A stretch of DNA of 7,256 bases from Acidimicrobiaceae bacterium. GTDB lineage: Bacteria > Actinomycetota > Acidimicrobiia > Acidimicrobiales > RAAP-2. Below the pieces are notes generated by a model. It was not told the origin of the DNA. It worked only from the letters and a program-made list of their open reading frames with translations, and did no database searches. The stretch is from positions 1 to 7,256 of the forward strand of contig PLSY01000322.1 in NCBI GenBank assembly GCA_003164275.1. Reading direction: 5' to 3'. How positions within the stretch are numbered: the first letter of the stretch is position 1; each line of letters opens with the position of its first letter. The position numbers and the translations under genes are program-made. Of the stretch, positions 1 to 5,847 are shown in pieces.

Positions 1-107
1 GGATCGAGCGGACCTATCACCGTCGTCGCCGACAAGACGCACTGGGTCGCTTGACCCCCATCGAGTACGAAACCATCATGACCACACCGGCCGCTCAGGC
101 CGCGTGA
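1..107 (+). CDS. IS3-family transposase (OrfB), C-terminal fragment
   Basis: Partial gene running in from the left edge; the reading frame starts at base 3 and ends with TGA at 105-107. The 34 visible residues contain YHRRRRQDALGRLTPIEYE followed by a short Ala/Thr tail. An arginine-rich Y-x-R-R-R segment, then LG-x-L-T-P-x-E-Y/F-E, is the standard end of the rve integrase core of IS3-family OrfB proteins, which cut and join the insertion sequence ends using a DDE active site. The catalytic residues themselves lie outside the window. The frame is open and the stop is natural, so this end is not visibly decayed. An IS481-type relative is possible but fits less well. The family assignment is inference from the C-terminal motif only. 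Confidence 0.8.
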   Translation, partial: IERTYHRRRRQDALGRLTPIEYETIMTTPAAQAA

Positions 108-145
108 CCGAATGTGTCACCTGATCGTGCAGCAGACCCTCCGAT
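1..145 (+). mobile_element. Right end of an IS3-family insertion sequence (outer border approximate)
   Basis: The transposase stop at 105-107 is followed by TGTCACCTGATCGTGCAGCA (115-134), the kind of sequence IS3-family elements carry in the right terminal repeat shortly after orfB. The left end is outside the window, so the inverted repeat and the target duplication cannot be matched. The border at about 145 is a guess. Confidence 0.45.
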
Positions 146-228
146 GGATGCGTCATAGCGCCGGTCAGCGAGCGAGGGTCAAGTTCCGGGGAGGGCAGCC
201 CTTGGGTCGAACAAGAACTTCTGGCGGG

Positions 229-247
229 ATCGCCCCTTGGGGGCGAT
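229..247. terminator. GC-rich perfect hairpin downstream of the restriction operon (possible terminator)
   Basis: ATCGCCCC (229-236) and GGGGCGAT (240-247) form a perfect 8-bp stem with a 3-base loop. It lies about 100 bases beyond the stop of the endonuclease gene, which reads leftward, in the 108-349 gap where I see no gene. There is no T-run on either strand, so it is not a classical intrinsic terminator. It could end the restriction operon by a U-less mechanism, block readthrough from the IS, or be incidental. Confidence 0.35.
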
Positions 248-349
248 AGTGAACGATCTGGAATCCGCCAAAAGTTGTTGTGAGCCGAGCCGGTGACTTG
301 AGGCCGTCGAGCGCCGGAGGTCTTGGTCGAGTGAAGTCTGCTCAGAGAC

Positions 350-1444
350 CTATTCCTGCACTAGGTTCGGGAATGGGGCCACGCTCATCATCTCGGACAA
401 ATTGGACACCGAGAACACCCTTCCGTCGCAGTCGCGTACAACGGGTCCGAGCGTGTCATTGACACGCATCCACCCGAGTCCACCCAGAACCGCCAATAGC
501 GGAATTCCACCGAGCCGCACTGCTTCGTCGTGCAGGCGCTCGAACCGCAACGCCTTGTCGCGAGCAGTTCCACCATCATTCGCGCCCTTGCACTCCAGTA
601 GCGCTCGAAGCGTGTCGGACTGGTCAAAGACTACGAAGTCGGGTGCCGGCCGTACCTGGACCTCAAAGCGGTCTTCAATGTCGCGCTGATTGTGGGACCC
701 GGTCCGAATGTAGGAGATGCCATGCTCAATGAACATTGCCTCAACAGCATCTTCGATCAGGTTGCCCCGTTTTTCAGAGGTTGCATTGAGGAGTTGTCCG
801 AAGGCACCTCCGTAGTGGCGTTGATGCAGAAAGGTGGCGAATGGGACACCCCTGGTGGCGTACTCATTGGCCGTGGTCCAGCCATTCAACGTGTCAGGCT
901 TGGCTTGCTTGGAATGAAGATCACCTGGCGGGGTCCCAAAGAGCGTCCCGGCCATTATGCGACCCAGCGTTTCCGCTGCAACCCGCGCCTGATCTGTAGT
1001 CGTTTTGCTGCCCTTACGCTCCATGGAATCCACCTTTGAGGCAGATAGCGGTCTCATTTTGAGGGGATCCGCCACGAGATTCGTGGACGCCGCAAATTCA
1101 GTCTTTGTAAGACCCGTCAGCACCCGAAGCGGCAGGAGAGTGGTGGGTTCCTCGGCCAATGACTGCGTCAAGTCTTCAACGCTGACCCGGGTAAAGCCTT
1201 GAGTCTTCTCAACTGCGATGTCGTACGCCGCCTGAAATGTAGAGAGTTCATAGAAGTCGGTCCAGTGGACGTAGGCAAAATCAGGTCCGAGATGCGGGAC
1301 GTAGAGCTGTCGCGCCAGCTCGGCGTAGATGGCAGGCAACACCCCAGTGCCGTGGTGTTGGGGTATTTGGCGAAGTCGAGCCACTCGTTCGTCCCAGCTG
1401 CCCGCAGATTCAACGTGAGTGATTGTCTCTATGACGCTTGGCAC
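350..1444 (-). CDS. Type II restriction endonuclease, PD-(D/E)XK fold, with an internal HTH-like segment
   Basis: 364 residues, probably the cutting partner of the methyltransferase just upstream. The nuclease motif is visible: RPAPDF with D269, then LLECKG with E284 and K286 (D-X14-E-C-K), preceded by the helix GNLIEDAVEAMF with a candidate core glutamate, E231. Roughly residues 105-165 read like an XRE-type helix-turn-helix: LRVLTGLTKTEFAAS, a recognition-like stretch around ASKVDSMERKG, then a closing helix. This may be the target-reading part. The GTG start at 1444 lies 6 bases after the methyltransferase TGA, and I see no Shine-Dalgarno sequence, so translation is probably coupled. The PD-(D/E)XK call and the operon position are strong. 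The cleavage specificity cannot be read, and the HTH is inference. It resembles no endonuclease I can name. Confidence 0.8.
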   Translation of the reverse strand: MPSVIETITHVESAGSWDERVARLRQIPQHHGTGVLPAIYAELARQLYVPHLGPDFAYVHWTDFYELSTFQAAYDIAVEKTQGFTRVSVEDLTQSLAEEPTTLLPLRVLTGLTKTEFAASTNLVADPLKMRPLSASKVDSMERKGSKTTTDQARVAAETLGRIMAGTLFGTPPGDLHSKQAKPDTLNGWTTANEYATRGVPFATFLHQRHYGGAFGQLLNATSEKRGNLIEDAVEAMFIEHGISYIRTGSHNQRDIEDRFEVQVRPAPDFVVFDQSDTLRALLECKGANDGGTARDKALRFERLHDEAVRLGGIPLLAVLGGLGWMRVNDTLGPVVRDCDGRVFSVSNLSEMMSVAPFPNLVQE

Positions 1445-1450
1445 CTTGCG

Positions 1451-2386
1451 TCAGCCCGCTGTGTTCAGCAGCATCCCAGCAGGATCTTCTGCAATGTCAG
1501 CCAGGATTCTGCGCTGAGCTTCGGCGACGAACTCAGGGTGAATCTCCAGACCCCCAGCCTCTCTTCCGAGGCGACGAGCGACCACTGTGGTCGTCCCTCC
1601 TCCGGCGAACGGGTCGATGACTACTCCGTTGAGAGGTGTCGCCACGTTGATGAAAAACTCAGCCAAACCTTCCGGCATTGCTGCGGTGTGAGCAACTCCG
1701 CGATGTTGGTTGTAGGTTTGAGGCACCGACACCACGTTGCCTGGGTCGGCGCCGCCATTGAGATAGGTCTTGGTTCGGTCTCGTCCGAACCCCGAAGCGG
1801 TATTGCGGCGTCCGTTGGTGTCCCGATTCCGGCGGGCAATCTCTTCCGGGGTTGCTCGATACGGCACCCGCACGGCGTCAAGGTTGAAATACGGCTGCGG
1901 ACCCCTGGCGAAGAAATAGACGTATTCGAAGGCATCCTTAGGACGAGGTCCAAACCGTCCTGGGACCGCGTTGGGCTTGGCCCAGATGTATGTCTCAATC
2001 CATCGCCAGCCGAGATGCTGCAGTGCCAGCACCAATTGGTAAACGTATGGGTGCCGCTGTCCTCGGAGCGGACCTGAAGATGCAACCCGATTCTTGATGT
2101 TGAGGACCAACGCACCGCGTTCGTTGGCGGCATCGAACATCGCACGGGCGAAGGGCATGAACCATTCGACGTAGCGGTCCGGATTGATGCGACTGTAGGC
2201 CCGGGCGTCGGCGTAGGGGGGAGATGTAAAAAAGAGATCGACGCTTCCTTCGGGGAGTCGAGGCAGCCATTCAGACGCGTCCCCCAGCGTGACTCCCTCC
2301 GAAAGCAATTGGCTCAGGACAGCGGGTCGCCGAAGGGGGGGAACCGTGAGTTCGGAAGGAACGGTGCTGAAGTTGTTCTTGGGCAC
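1451..2386 (-). CDS. Type II DNA methyltransferase, beta class (N4-cytosine or N6-adenine)
   Basis: 311 residues. It transfers a methyl group from S-adenosylmethionine to an exocyclic amino group of its recognition site, protecting the host from the endonuclease encoded next. The catalytic motif IV TSPPY is at 54-58, preceded by LPEGSVDLFF. The cofactor-binding motif I, DPFAGGGTT, is at 258-266, near the C-terminus. Motif IV before motif I defines the beta class (N6_N4_Mtase family), and the S-P-P-Y form favours N4-cytosine without proving it. The middle (about 137-230), with KPNAVPGRFGPRP and an Arg/Asn/Gly-rich stretch, is the likely target-recognition part. Its length is normal for a complete enzyme. 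The GTG start at 2386 has no clear ribosome site and lies close behind a candidate promoter, so a short or leaderless transcript is plausible. The gene is first in the operon, as expected if protection must precede cutting. Confidence 0.9.
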   Translation of the reverse strand: MPKNNFSTVPSELTVPPLRRPAVLSQLLSEGVTLGDASEWLPRLPEGSVDLFFTSPPYADARAYSRINPDRYVEWFMPFARAMFDAANERGALVLNIKNRVASSGPLRGQRHPYVYQLVLALQHLGWRWIETYIWAKPNAVPGRFGPRPKDAFEYVYFFARGPQPYFNLDAVRVPYRATPEEIARRNRDTNGRRNTASGFGRDRTKTYLNGGADPGNVVSVPQTYNQHRGVAHTAAMPEGLAEFFINVATPLNGVVIDPFAGGGTTTVVARRLGREAGGLEIHPEFVAEAQRRILADIAEDPAGMLLNTAG

Positions 2387-2407
2387 AGGGCCAGCGTAGA
2401 GCGCAGG

Positions 2408-2436
2408 TGTATCTTGTGGAGGGATTGCCTGTTCAA
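2408..2436 (-). promoter_or_regulatory. Candidate promoter of the methyltransferase-endonuclease operon
   Basis: Read leftward: TTGAAC (2436-2431) as the -35, a 17-base spacer, then GATACA (2413-2408) as the -10. Start of transcription would fall near 2400, leaving a leader of roughly 15 bases before the GTG at 2386. A TACGCT (2397-2392) just upstream of the GTG is an alternative -10 that would give a leaderless message. Neither match is strong. Confidence 0.35.
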
Positions 2437-2460
2437 GCCCACATTTGGTTTGCTAGGTGA

Positions 2461-2473
2461 GGGATCGAATCCC
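2461..2473. repeat. Palindrome GGGAT-CGA-ATCCC in the divergent control region
   Basis: Perfect 5-bp arms around a 3-base centre, about 25 bases upstream of the candidate -35 of the leftward operon and about 130 bases upstream of the rightward HTH gene. The position suits an operator shared by the two divergent units. At this arm length chance is possible. Confidence 0.35.
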
Positions 2474-2523
2474 GGAATCGTGACTGACGCGACCCATCAA
2501 TCAGCCCCGACATTTCCCGTGGG

Positions 2524-2549
2524 GGCCATATGTGGCCGTGCTTCGGCCA
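2524..2549. repeat. Two overlapping palindromes upstream of the HTH gene
   Basis: GGCCA-TATG-TGGCC (2524-2537) and TGGCCG-TGCTT-CGGCCA (2533-2549) share the middle TGGCC, so only one hairpin can form at a time. Just downstream, TATACG (2565-2570) is a weak candidate -10 for the rightward HTH gene, which would place these repeats around its -35. They could be an operator for the HTH protein or a switching structure; both ideas are inference. Confidence 0.4.
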
Positions 2550-2604
2550 ATGGGGTAGGAGGGGTATACGGCCTCTTCGCTTCATCCCCGAAAAGAGTGG
2601 CGCA

Positions 2605-2865
2605 ATGACCAGTACGCAGAGGATGCATCGACGGAGCCCTAGTCGTGTGACACCGGTAGCGATTGAGCCCGAAGCTTCCCGGATGGCGCTGAGCGTTCCC
2701 CAGGCCGCTTGGCTCTTGGGAACGTCGCCCAATTTCGTGTGGGGGATTCTGGCCAAGGGAGAATTGGGATCATTCCACTTAGGAAGAAAGCGGATGATCG
2801 CTCGGACCGAAGTCGAGCGCTTCATTGCCGCAGGCGGTACGCATGATCATGAAGAGGCTGGGTAG
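2605..2865 (+). CDS. Small excisionase/MerR-like helix-turn-helix DNA-binding protein
   Basis: 86 residues from ATG 2605. The C-terminal 55 residues fit the HTH_17/excisionase family: LSVPQAAWLLGTSPNFVWGI, then LAKGELGSFHLGRKRMIART and a closing helix EVERFIAAG. This is the usual A-A-x-x-L-G-x-S helix-turn-helix, the K/R-G-E-L wing, the L-G-R-K-R strand and the E-V-x-x-F-I helix. Such proteins bend DNA for integrase-driven excision or act as repressors. The start is uncertain: ATG 2605 has only AGAG upstream, whereas GTG 2647 has GGAG ten bases before it and gives a 72-residue protein. An open frame also continues upstream to 2530. It is transcribed divergently from the restriction operon and sits 3 kb from the integrase, so it may be a controller of the restriction genes, an excision factor, or both. 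Confidence 0.75.
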   Translation: MTSTQRMHRRSPSRVTPVAIEPEASRMALSVPQAAWLLGTSPNFVWGILAKGELGSFHLGRKRMIARTEVERFIAAGGTHDHEEAG

Positions 2866-2880
2866 CCTCAACCTGATCAG

Positions 2881-2901
2881 ACGGATGCCGGTTCGATCCG
2901 T
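2881..2901. repeat. Inverted repeat ACGGAT-N9-ATCCGT after the HTH gene
   Basis: Perfect 6-bp arms with a 9-base loop, starting 16 bases after the HTH gene stop and followed by a C-run, not a T-run. A second possible pairing, GCCGG (2887-2891) with CCGGC (2911-2915), overlaps it. It may weakly terminate the HTH transcript or act as an operator for the next gene. I searched here for a tRNA 3' end because of the GGTTCGATCC motif, but the T-stem does not pair. Confidence 0.25.
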
Positions 2902-2954
2902 TCCCCCCGTCCGGCGTTGGCGAAAGCGCGTCACAATCGGCTGAACCTGGCATT

Positions 2955-2982
2955 TTCTGAAGGCGGCCGATCTAGGTACGAT
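2955..2982 (+). promoter_or_regulatory. Candidate promoter of the GmrSD-like gene
   Basis: TACGAT (2977-2982) fits the actinobacterial -10 pattern TAnnnT. TTCTGA (2955-2960), 16 bases upstream, is a poor -35. Transcription would start near 2989, leaving a leader of about 25 bases that includes the strong ribosome site. Confidence 0.35.
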
Positions 2983-3002
2983 TCCAGTTCACCGAGTTGC
3001 CT

Positions 3003-3007
3003 GGAGG
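3003..3007 (+). promoter_or_regulatory. Strong ribosome binding site fixing the GTG start at 3014
   Basis: GGAGG with a 6-base spacer before GTG 3014. This ideal placement settles a start codon that would otherwise be doubtful. Confidence 0.85.
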
Positions 3008-3013
3008 TTCGTC

Positions 3014-4852
3014 GTGGAAGCCGATGCATTGACACCACGCGACCTCTTCGATCCGACGGTCTGTTACGAGGTGCCCCCGTTTCAACGACCGTATGTCTGG
3101 ACGGAGGAGGACCAGTGGCAGCCGCTCTGGGATGACATCGTGCGGGTCGCCGACACGATGATCGAGTCAGGTCGTGACGACATAGAGGCAAGTCACTTCC
3201 TGGGTGCGGTCGTCCTAAAGCTCCTCATTACACCCGCCGGCGCGCCATCAAAGCATTGGGTAATCGACGGCCAACAACGGCTAACCACGCTGCAGCTGGT
3301 TCTCGATGCGGCACAGCTGGTTTTGGGAGCACACGGGGATGAAGAAGATGCTGAGAGCATGCAAGAACTTGTACTAAACGGTGCCAACCGATTCCGCAAT
3401 TCGTCGAGCAGATTCAAGTTGTGGCCCTCTCGCATTGACCAGCATGCGTTTGAGGTCGTCATGGACAACGAACTGGAGGTCACCCAGGAGGCGTCGGCCA
3501 GCCGGATCTACCAGGCCCACGCCTTCTTCTTATCTTCCATTCGTGACTGGGCCGACGTTGTCGGAGATCCAAACAAGGCCAAAGCGCGTTTGGCGACGTT
3601 GGCAGACGTGTTGCAACAGCATCTCCAGATTGTCGCCATCAACCTATCTGTCAACGACGATGACCAGCTCATTTTCGAAACACTCAATGATCGCGGGACA
3701 CCTCTGCTCGCTGCCGATCTCATCAAGAACTTCGTCTTTCAACAGTGCCATGAGATTGGCGCGGATGTTGATAGCTGGAACGACAAGTATTGGCAGGGTT
3801 TCGACGAGGACTGGTGGCGGGATCAGGTAGCACAAGGCAGGCTGTACCGCTCTCGCATCGACCTGTTTCTCCAGTACTGGCTTACTATGCGCCTACAGGA
3901 TGAGATCCCAACCGATGCTGTCTTCTCGCGATTCCGTGCGTTCTCTAGTGAGCAGCTGAAGACCGTCGCAGAGGCGGAAGCCTTCCTGAAAGGGCTCCGT
4001 CGGGATGCTGACAGCTATCGAGAGCTTGTCACGCAAGACTCTGACTCCGCACCTGCGAAATTCTACGGACGTGTTGTTGAAGCGTTGGAACTCGGAACGT
4101 TCATTCCGCTATTGCTCTGGCTGATCAGCGATAATCACAATGTTCCCGAATCCGAGACGGCACTTGCACTAGGGGCTGTCGAGAGCTGGGCGATCCGACG
4201 GACCCTTCTCAGGATGACGATGAAGGACGTCAATAAGCTCATCGTGGCGATTCTCAAGGAGCTCAGCAAGGCTGAGTTGAACACGATTGGGCAGACAGTC
4301 GTTGAATACCTCACTCAGCAAAAAGCCGACGCGCGCTCGTGGCCGACTGATGGCGACCTCCGCCAGCAGCTTCACTCGATTCGGGTGTATGGCAACATCA
4401 AACAGCCACGAATTCGCGTCGTGCTTTCAGCTATCGAGTTGCGCCGACGGACTGAGCGGCACGAGGACGTGTCGCTCCCCACCAAACTGGAAATCGAGCA
4501 CGTGATGCCCCGAGGTTGGCGCACGTATTGGGGTTCTGACATACAAGGCGAAACCGAGTTGGCCGCCGCGCGGGACATTTTGGTCGATACGTTGGGTAAT
4601 CTTACGCTCGTCACCAAAAAGCTCAATGGCACTCTGTCGAACCGTCCGTGGAGGGATCAAGAAGCCGCCGTCGTGGCCAACACCGGGCGCGAGGCGGGAG
4701 TCGGAAAGCGATCCCTGCTCAACCGGTACAGCGTCCTAGTCCTCAACAAGGAAATTGTCGAAGAACATCCGGATCTATGGACGGAAAACGACATCAGAAT
4801 ACGCGCAGGTGAAATCACCGAGGCCGTGATCTCCATCTGGCCCAGGGGATGA
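3014..4852 (+). CDS. GmrSD/SspE-like type IV restriction nuclease (DUF262 + DUF1524 fusion)
   Basis: 612 residues. The N-terminal half is DUF262, a ParB/Srx-like nucleotide-binding domain: PPFQRPYVW (21-29), HFLGAVVL (61-68), the signature VIDGQQRLTTL (83-93) and IFETLNDRGTPLLAADLIKN (220-239). A helical middle follows. The C-terminus is DUF1524, a His-Me finger nuclease: IEHVMPR with H496, LGNLTLV with N529, then LN at 538. Known relatives cut DNA by its modification: GmrSD attacks glucosylated hydroxymethylcytosine, and SspE senses phosphorothioate. They use NTP to control the nuclease. All key residues appear present, so it should be active; which modification it reads is unknown. No ssp/dnd sulphur-modification genes are in the window, which favours a stand-alone anti-phage role. 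It starts at GTG with a good ribosome site and ends 4 bases from the convergent unknown gene. Confidence 0.9.
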   Translation: MEADALTPRDLFDPTVCYEVPPFQRPYVWTEEDQWQPLWDDIVRVADTMIESGRDDIEASHFLGAVVLKLLITPAGAPSKHWVIDGQQRLTTLQLVLDAAQLVLGAHGDEEDAESMQELVLNGANRFRNSSSRFKLWPSRIDQHAFEVVMDNELEVTQEASASRIYQAHAFFLSSIRDWADVVGDPNKAKARLATLADVLQQHLQIVAINLSVNDDDQLIFETLNDRGTPLLAADLIKNFVFQQCHEIGADVDSWNDKYWQGFDEDWWRDQVAQGRLYRSRIDLFLQYWLTMRLQDEIPTDAVFSRFRAFSSEQLKTVAEAEAFLKGLRRDADSYRELVTQDSDSAPAKFYGRVVEALELGTFIPLLLWLISDNHNVPESETALALGAVESWAIRRTLLRMTMKDVNKLIVAILKELSKAELNTIGQTVVEYLTQQKADARSWPTDGDLRQQLHSIRVYGNIKQPRIRVVLSAIELRRRTERHEDVSLPTKLEIEHVMPRGWRTYWGSDIQGETELAAARDILVDTLGNLTLVTKKLNGTLSNRPWRDQEAAVVANTGREAGVGKRSLLNRYSVLVLNKEIVEEHPDLWTENDIRIRAGEITEAVISIWPRG

Positions 4853-4856
4853 ATGG

Positions 4857-5687
4857 TTACCGGAAAATCGCTACCGGAGTGACCACGGCGGCCGGGTAAC
4901 GAAGGGTAACGCTGCCTGAATCGCTACTCCCGCTACGCCTGCGCTGCGCTCGATTCTGTGCAAGTAGGCCGGGCAGTAGTTGACCGACCTGTTCCGGCTT
5001 CCCACGCGCGACTTTCGACTGAATTGACCCAACGAGTCGGGCCTCACCTTCCAGATCACCGATGCCCTCAGCCTGGATCATTTCTCGCTTGAGCCGGACG
5101 AAGAACTTGAACTTCGGATCGGTCACGAGGCTTGCAACGATCGGCACCGGAGCATCCTCCGTGATTGCGGCCGCCTGCTCGACCGCCGGCAGCTGTCGCT
5201 TCACTGTCTGCATCTCGTTGGGATCGATCAGAGGCTTTCCGTCTTCCCCCTCCAGCGAGCCGAAGACATCGAAGAATGGAAGTAGCGCCGAGGCTTGGCT
5301 CGCAAGTTCGATTGACTTCAAGAAAGCCGGAATCTCCAAATTCACCCTGGCTTCGATCAGCTCTCCAGACTCCACCTGGTTCCAGATCTCCTCATCGATC
5401 GCATCCATGGACTGAATCTCTTCCGACTCAGCGGCCAGGTCGTGGAATCGGCTGAATCGCGAGGAGCCCGTCTGTTGGAGACTGAATTCTGTTTCTGATC
5501 CGGTCGATCGGTCGCGGGACCCTCGTACAGAGGCCGGTCCAATTCCAATGCCCCCGCCAACCGACCCGCCGCTGGCTGCCTGGCGACGGATGTTCTCCTC
5601 CTCGTAGCGGCCGCCCTCGAGCTGCTCCAGGAACTGCGAAACAATCGCGTCGTCCCGGTATAGGAAGAACCGCAGCTTCCTGGCCAT
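4857..5687 (-). CDS. LexA-controlled protein of unknown function, tentatively DUF6414-like
   Basis: 276 residues from ATG 5687, chosen because GGAGG stands 6 bases upstream; the frame stays open to ATG 5738, which has no comparable site. The N-terminus KLRFFLYRDDAIVSQFLEQL, then EGG, resembles proteins that begin F-L-Y-x-D-x-x-x-V-x-x-x-L-x-Q-L-x-G-G, which I recall as the uncharacterised DUF6414; this is memory, not a search. Residues 40-65 are Gly/Ser-rich (GGSVGGGIGIGP) and look like a flexible linker. Residues 85-115 are acidic. A hydrophobic core around 185-225 contains VPIVASLVTDPKFKFFVRL. The tail (248-258) is Arg/Ser-rich. I see no signal peptide, membrane segment, Walker motif or nuclease motif. 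It is tail to tail with the type IV nuclease and has its own SOS-type promoter. An effector or accessory role in defence is inference. Confidence 0.75.
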   Translation of the reverse strand: MARKLRFFLYRDDAIVSQFLEQLEGGRYEEENIRRQAASGGSVGGGIGIGPASVRGSRDRSTGSETEFSLQQTGSSRFSRFHDLAAESEEIQSMDAIDEEIWNQVESGELIEARVNLEIPAFLKSIELASQASALLPFFDVFGSLEGEDGKPLIDPNEMQTVKRQLPAVEQAAAITEDAPVPIVASLVTDPKFKFFVRLKREMIQAEGIGDLEGEARLVGSIQSKVARGKPEQVGQLLPGLLAQNRAQRRRSGSSDSGSVTLRYPAAVVTPVAIFR

Positions 5688-5693
5688 CTCATT

Positions 5694-5698
5694 CCTCC
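5694..5698 (-). promoter_or_regulatory. Ribosome binding site choosing ATG 5687 over ATG 5738
   Basis: Read leftward this is GGAGG with a 6-base spacer to ATG 5687. The upstream ATG at 5738 has only a weak AGG, so the shorter 276-residue product is preferred over the 293-residue one. Confidence 0.75.
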
Positions 5699-5720
5699 AG
5701 ACAGTCATGTTGCGTTCTGA

Positions 5721-5736
5721 GGTTCTCAATCGAACC
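5721..5736 (-). repeat. Inverted repeat GGTTC-N6-GAACC in the leader of the unknown gene
   Basis: 5-bp arms around 6 bases, located between the predicted transcription start (near 5751) and the ribosome site. In the message it would be a small hairpin overlapping the rejected upstream ATG. The half-sites resemble LexA half-sites, but the 6-base spacing is wrong for a LexA box. Confidence 0.3.
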
Positions 5737-5757
5737 ATCGCGCATACCTAACGCCAC

Positions 5758-5786
5758 ATTATCAGAGAGGCGAACATGTGTTCGTC
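5758..5786 (-). promoter_or_regulatory. SOS-type promoter of the unknown gene
   Basis: Read leftward, the -10 is GATAAT (5763-5758), a 5/6 match to TATAAT with T and G just before it. Seventeen bases upstream the -35 position reads GACGAA (5786-5781), a poor match. The LexA box occupies the -35 edge and most of the spacer, exactly where a repressor blocks RNA polymerase. Transcription would start near 5751. Confidence 0.6.
5771..5784. promoter_or_regulatory. LexA (SOS) operator
   Basis: CGAACATGTGTTCG has perfect CGAAC-N4-GTTCG arms and agrees at every position with the LexA consensus of Bacillota/Actinobacteria, CGAACRNRYGTTYG. The flanking T and A of the extended mycobacterial form are absent (g before, t after). 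It lies about 84 bases upstream of ATG 5687 and overlaps the promoter, so the downstream gene should be repressed by LexA and induced by DNA damage. The integrase is not a target: it is transcribed toward this site and its stop is about 150 bases away. Confidence 0.85.
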
Positions 5787-5804
5787 ACAATTTCGGATGT
5801 GACG
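5783..5804. repeat. Inverted repeat CGTCACA-N8-TGTGACG overlapping the LexA box
   Basis: Perfect 7-bp arms around 8 bases. The left arm shares its first two bases with the end of the LexA box, so it covers the region just upstream of the -35. The position suits a second regulator of the same promoter, acting with or against LexA. The protein that would bind is unknown. Confidence 0.5.
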
Positions 5805-5847
5805 GATCACTCCGCACAACCACCGCCGCGTGGGCACTGCTGGCCGA

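Noticed and set aside
1199..2077. Long open frame on the + strand opposite the restriction operon (292 codons)
   Set aside because: It lies antisense to the methyltransferase and endonuclease, whose motifs are clear. The translated product has no recognisable family and is Arg/Ser/Cys-rich, as expected of a shadow frame.
2430..2480. tRNA-like T-arm around GGGATCGAATCCC
   Set aside because: The TTC of the T-loop is replaced by ATC, and no acceptor, D or anticodon arms pair nearby. It is better described as a short palindrome.
2886..2915. Possible tRNA 3' end or attachment core (GGTTCGATCC)
   Set aside because: The 5-bp T-stem does not pair after the first position and there is no acceptor stem. 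No second copy is present in the window.
4858..4878. Direct repeat TACCGGA, two copies 14 bases apart
   Set aside because: It falls in the coding end of the unknown gene, with no third copy or structural partner. Probably chance.
5721..5736. Second LexA box
   Set aside because: The arms GGTTC/GAACC are in the wrong orientation and have 6-base spacing; the LexA consensus requires CGAAC-N4-GTTCG.
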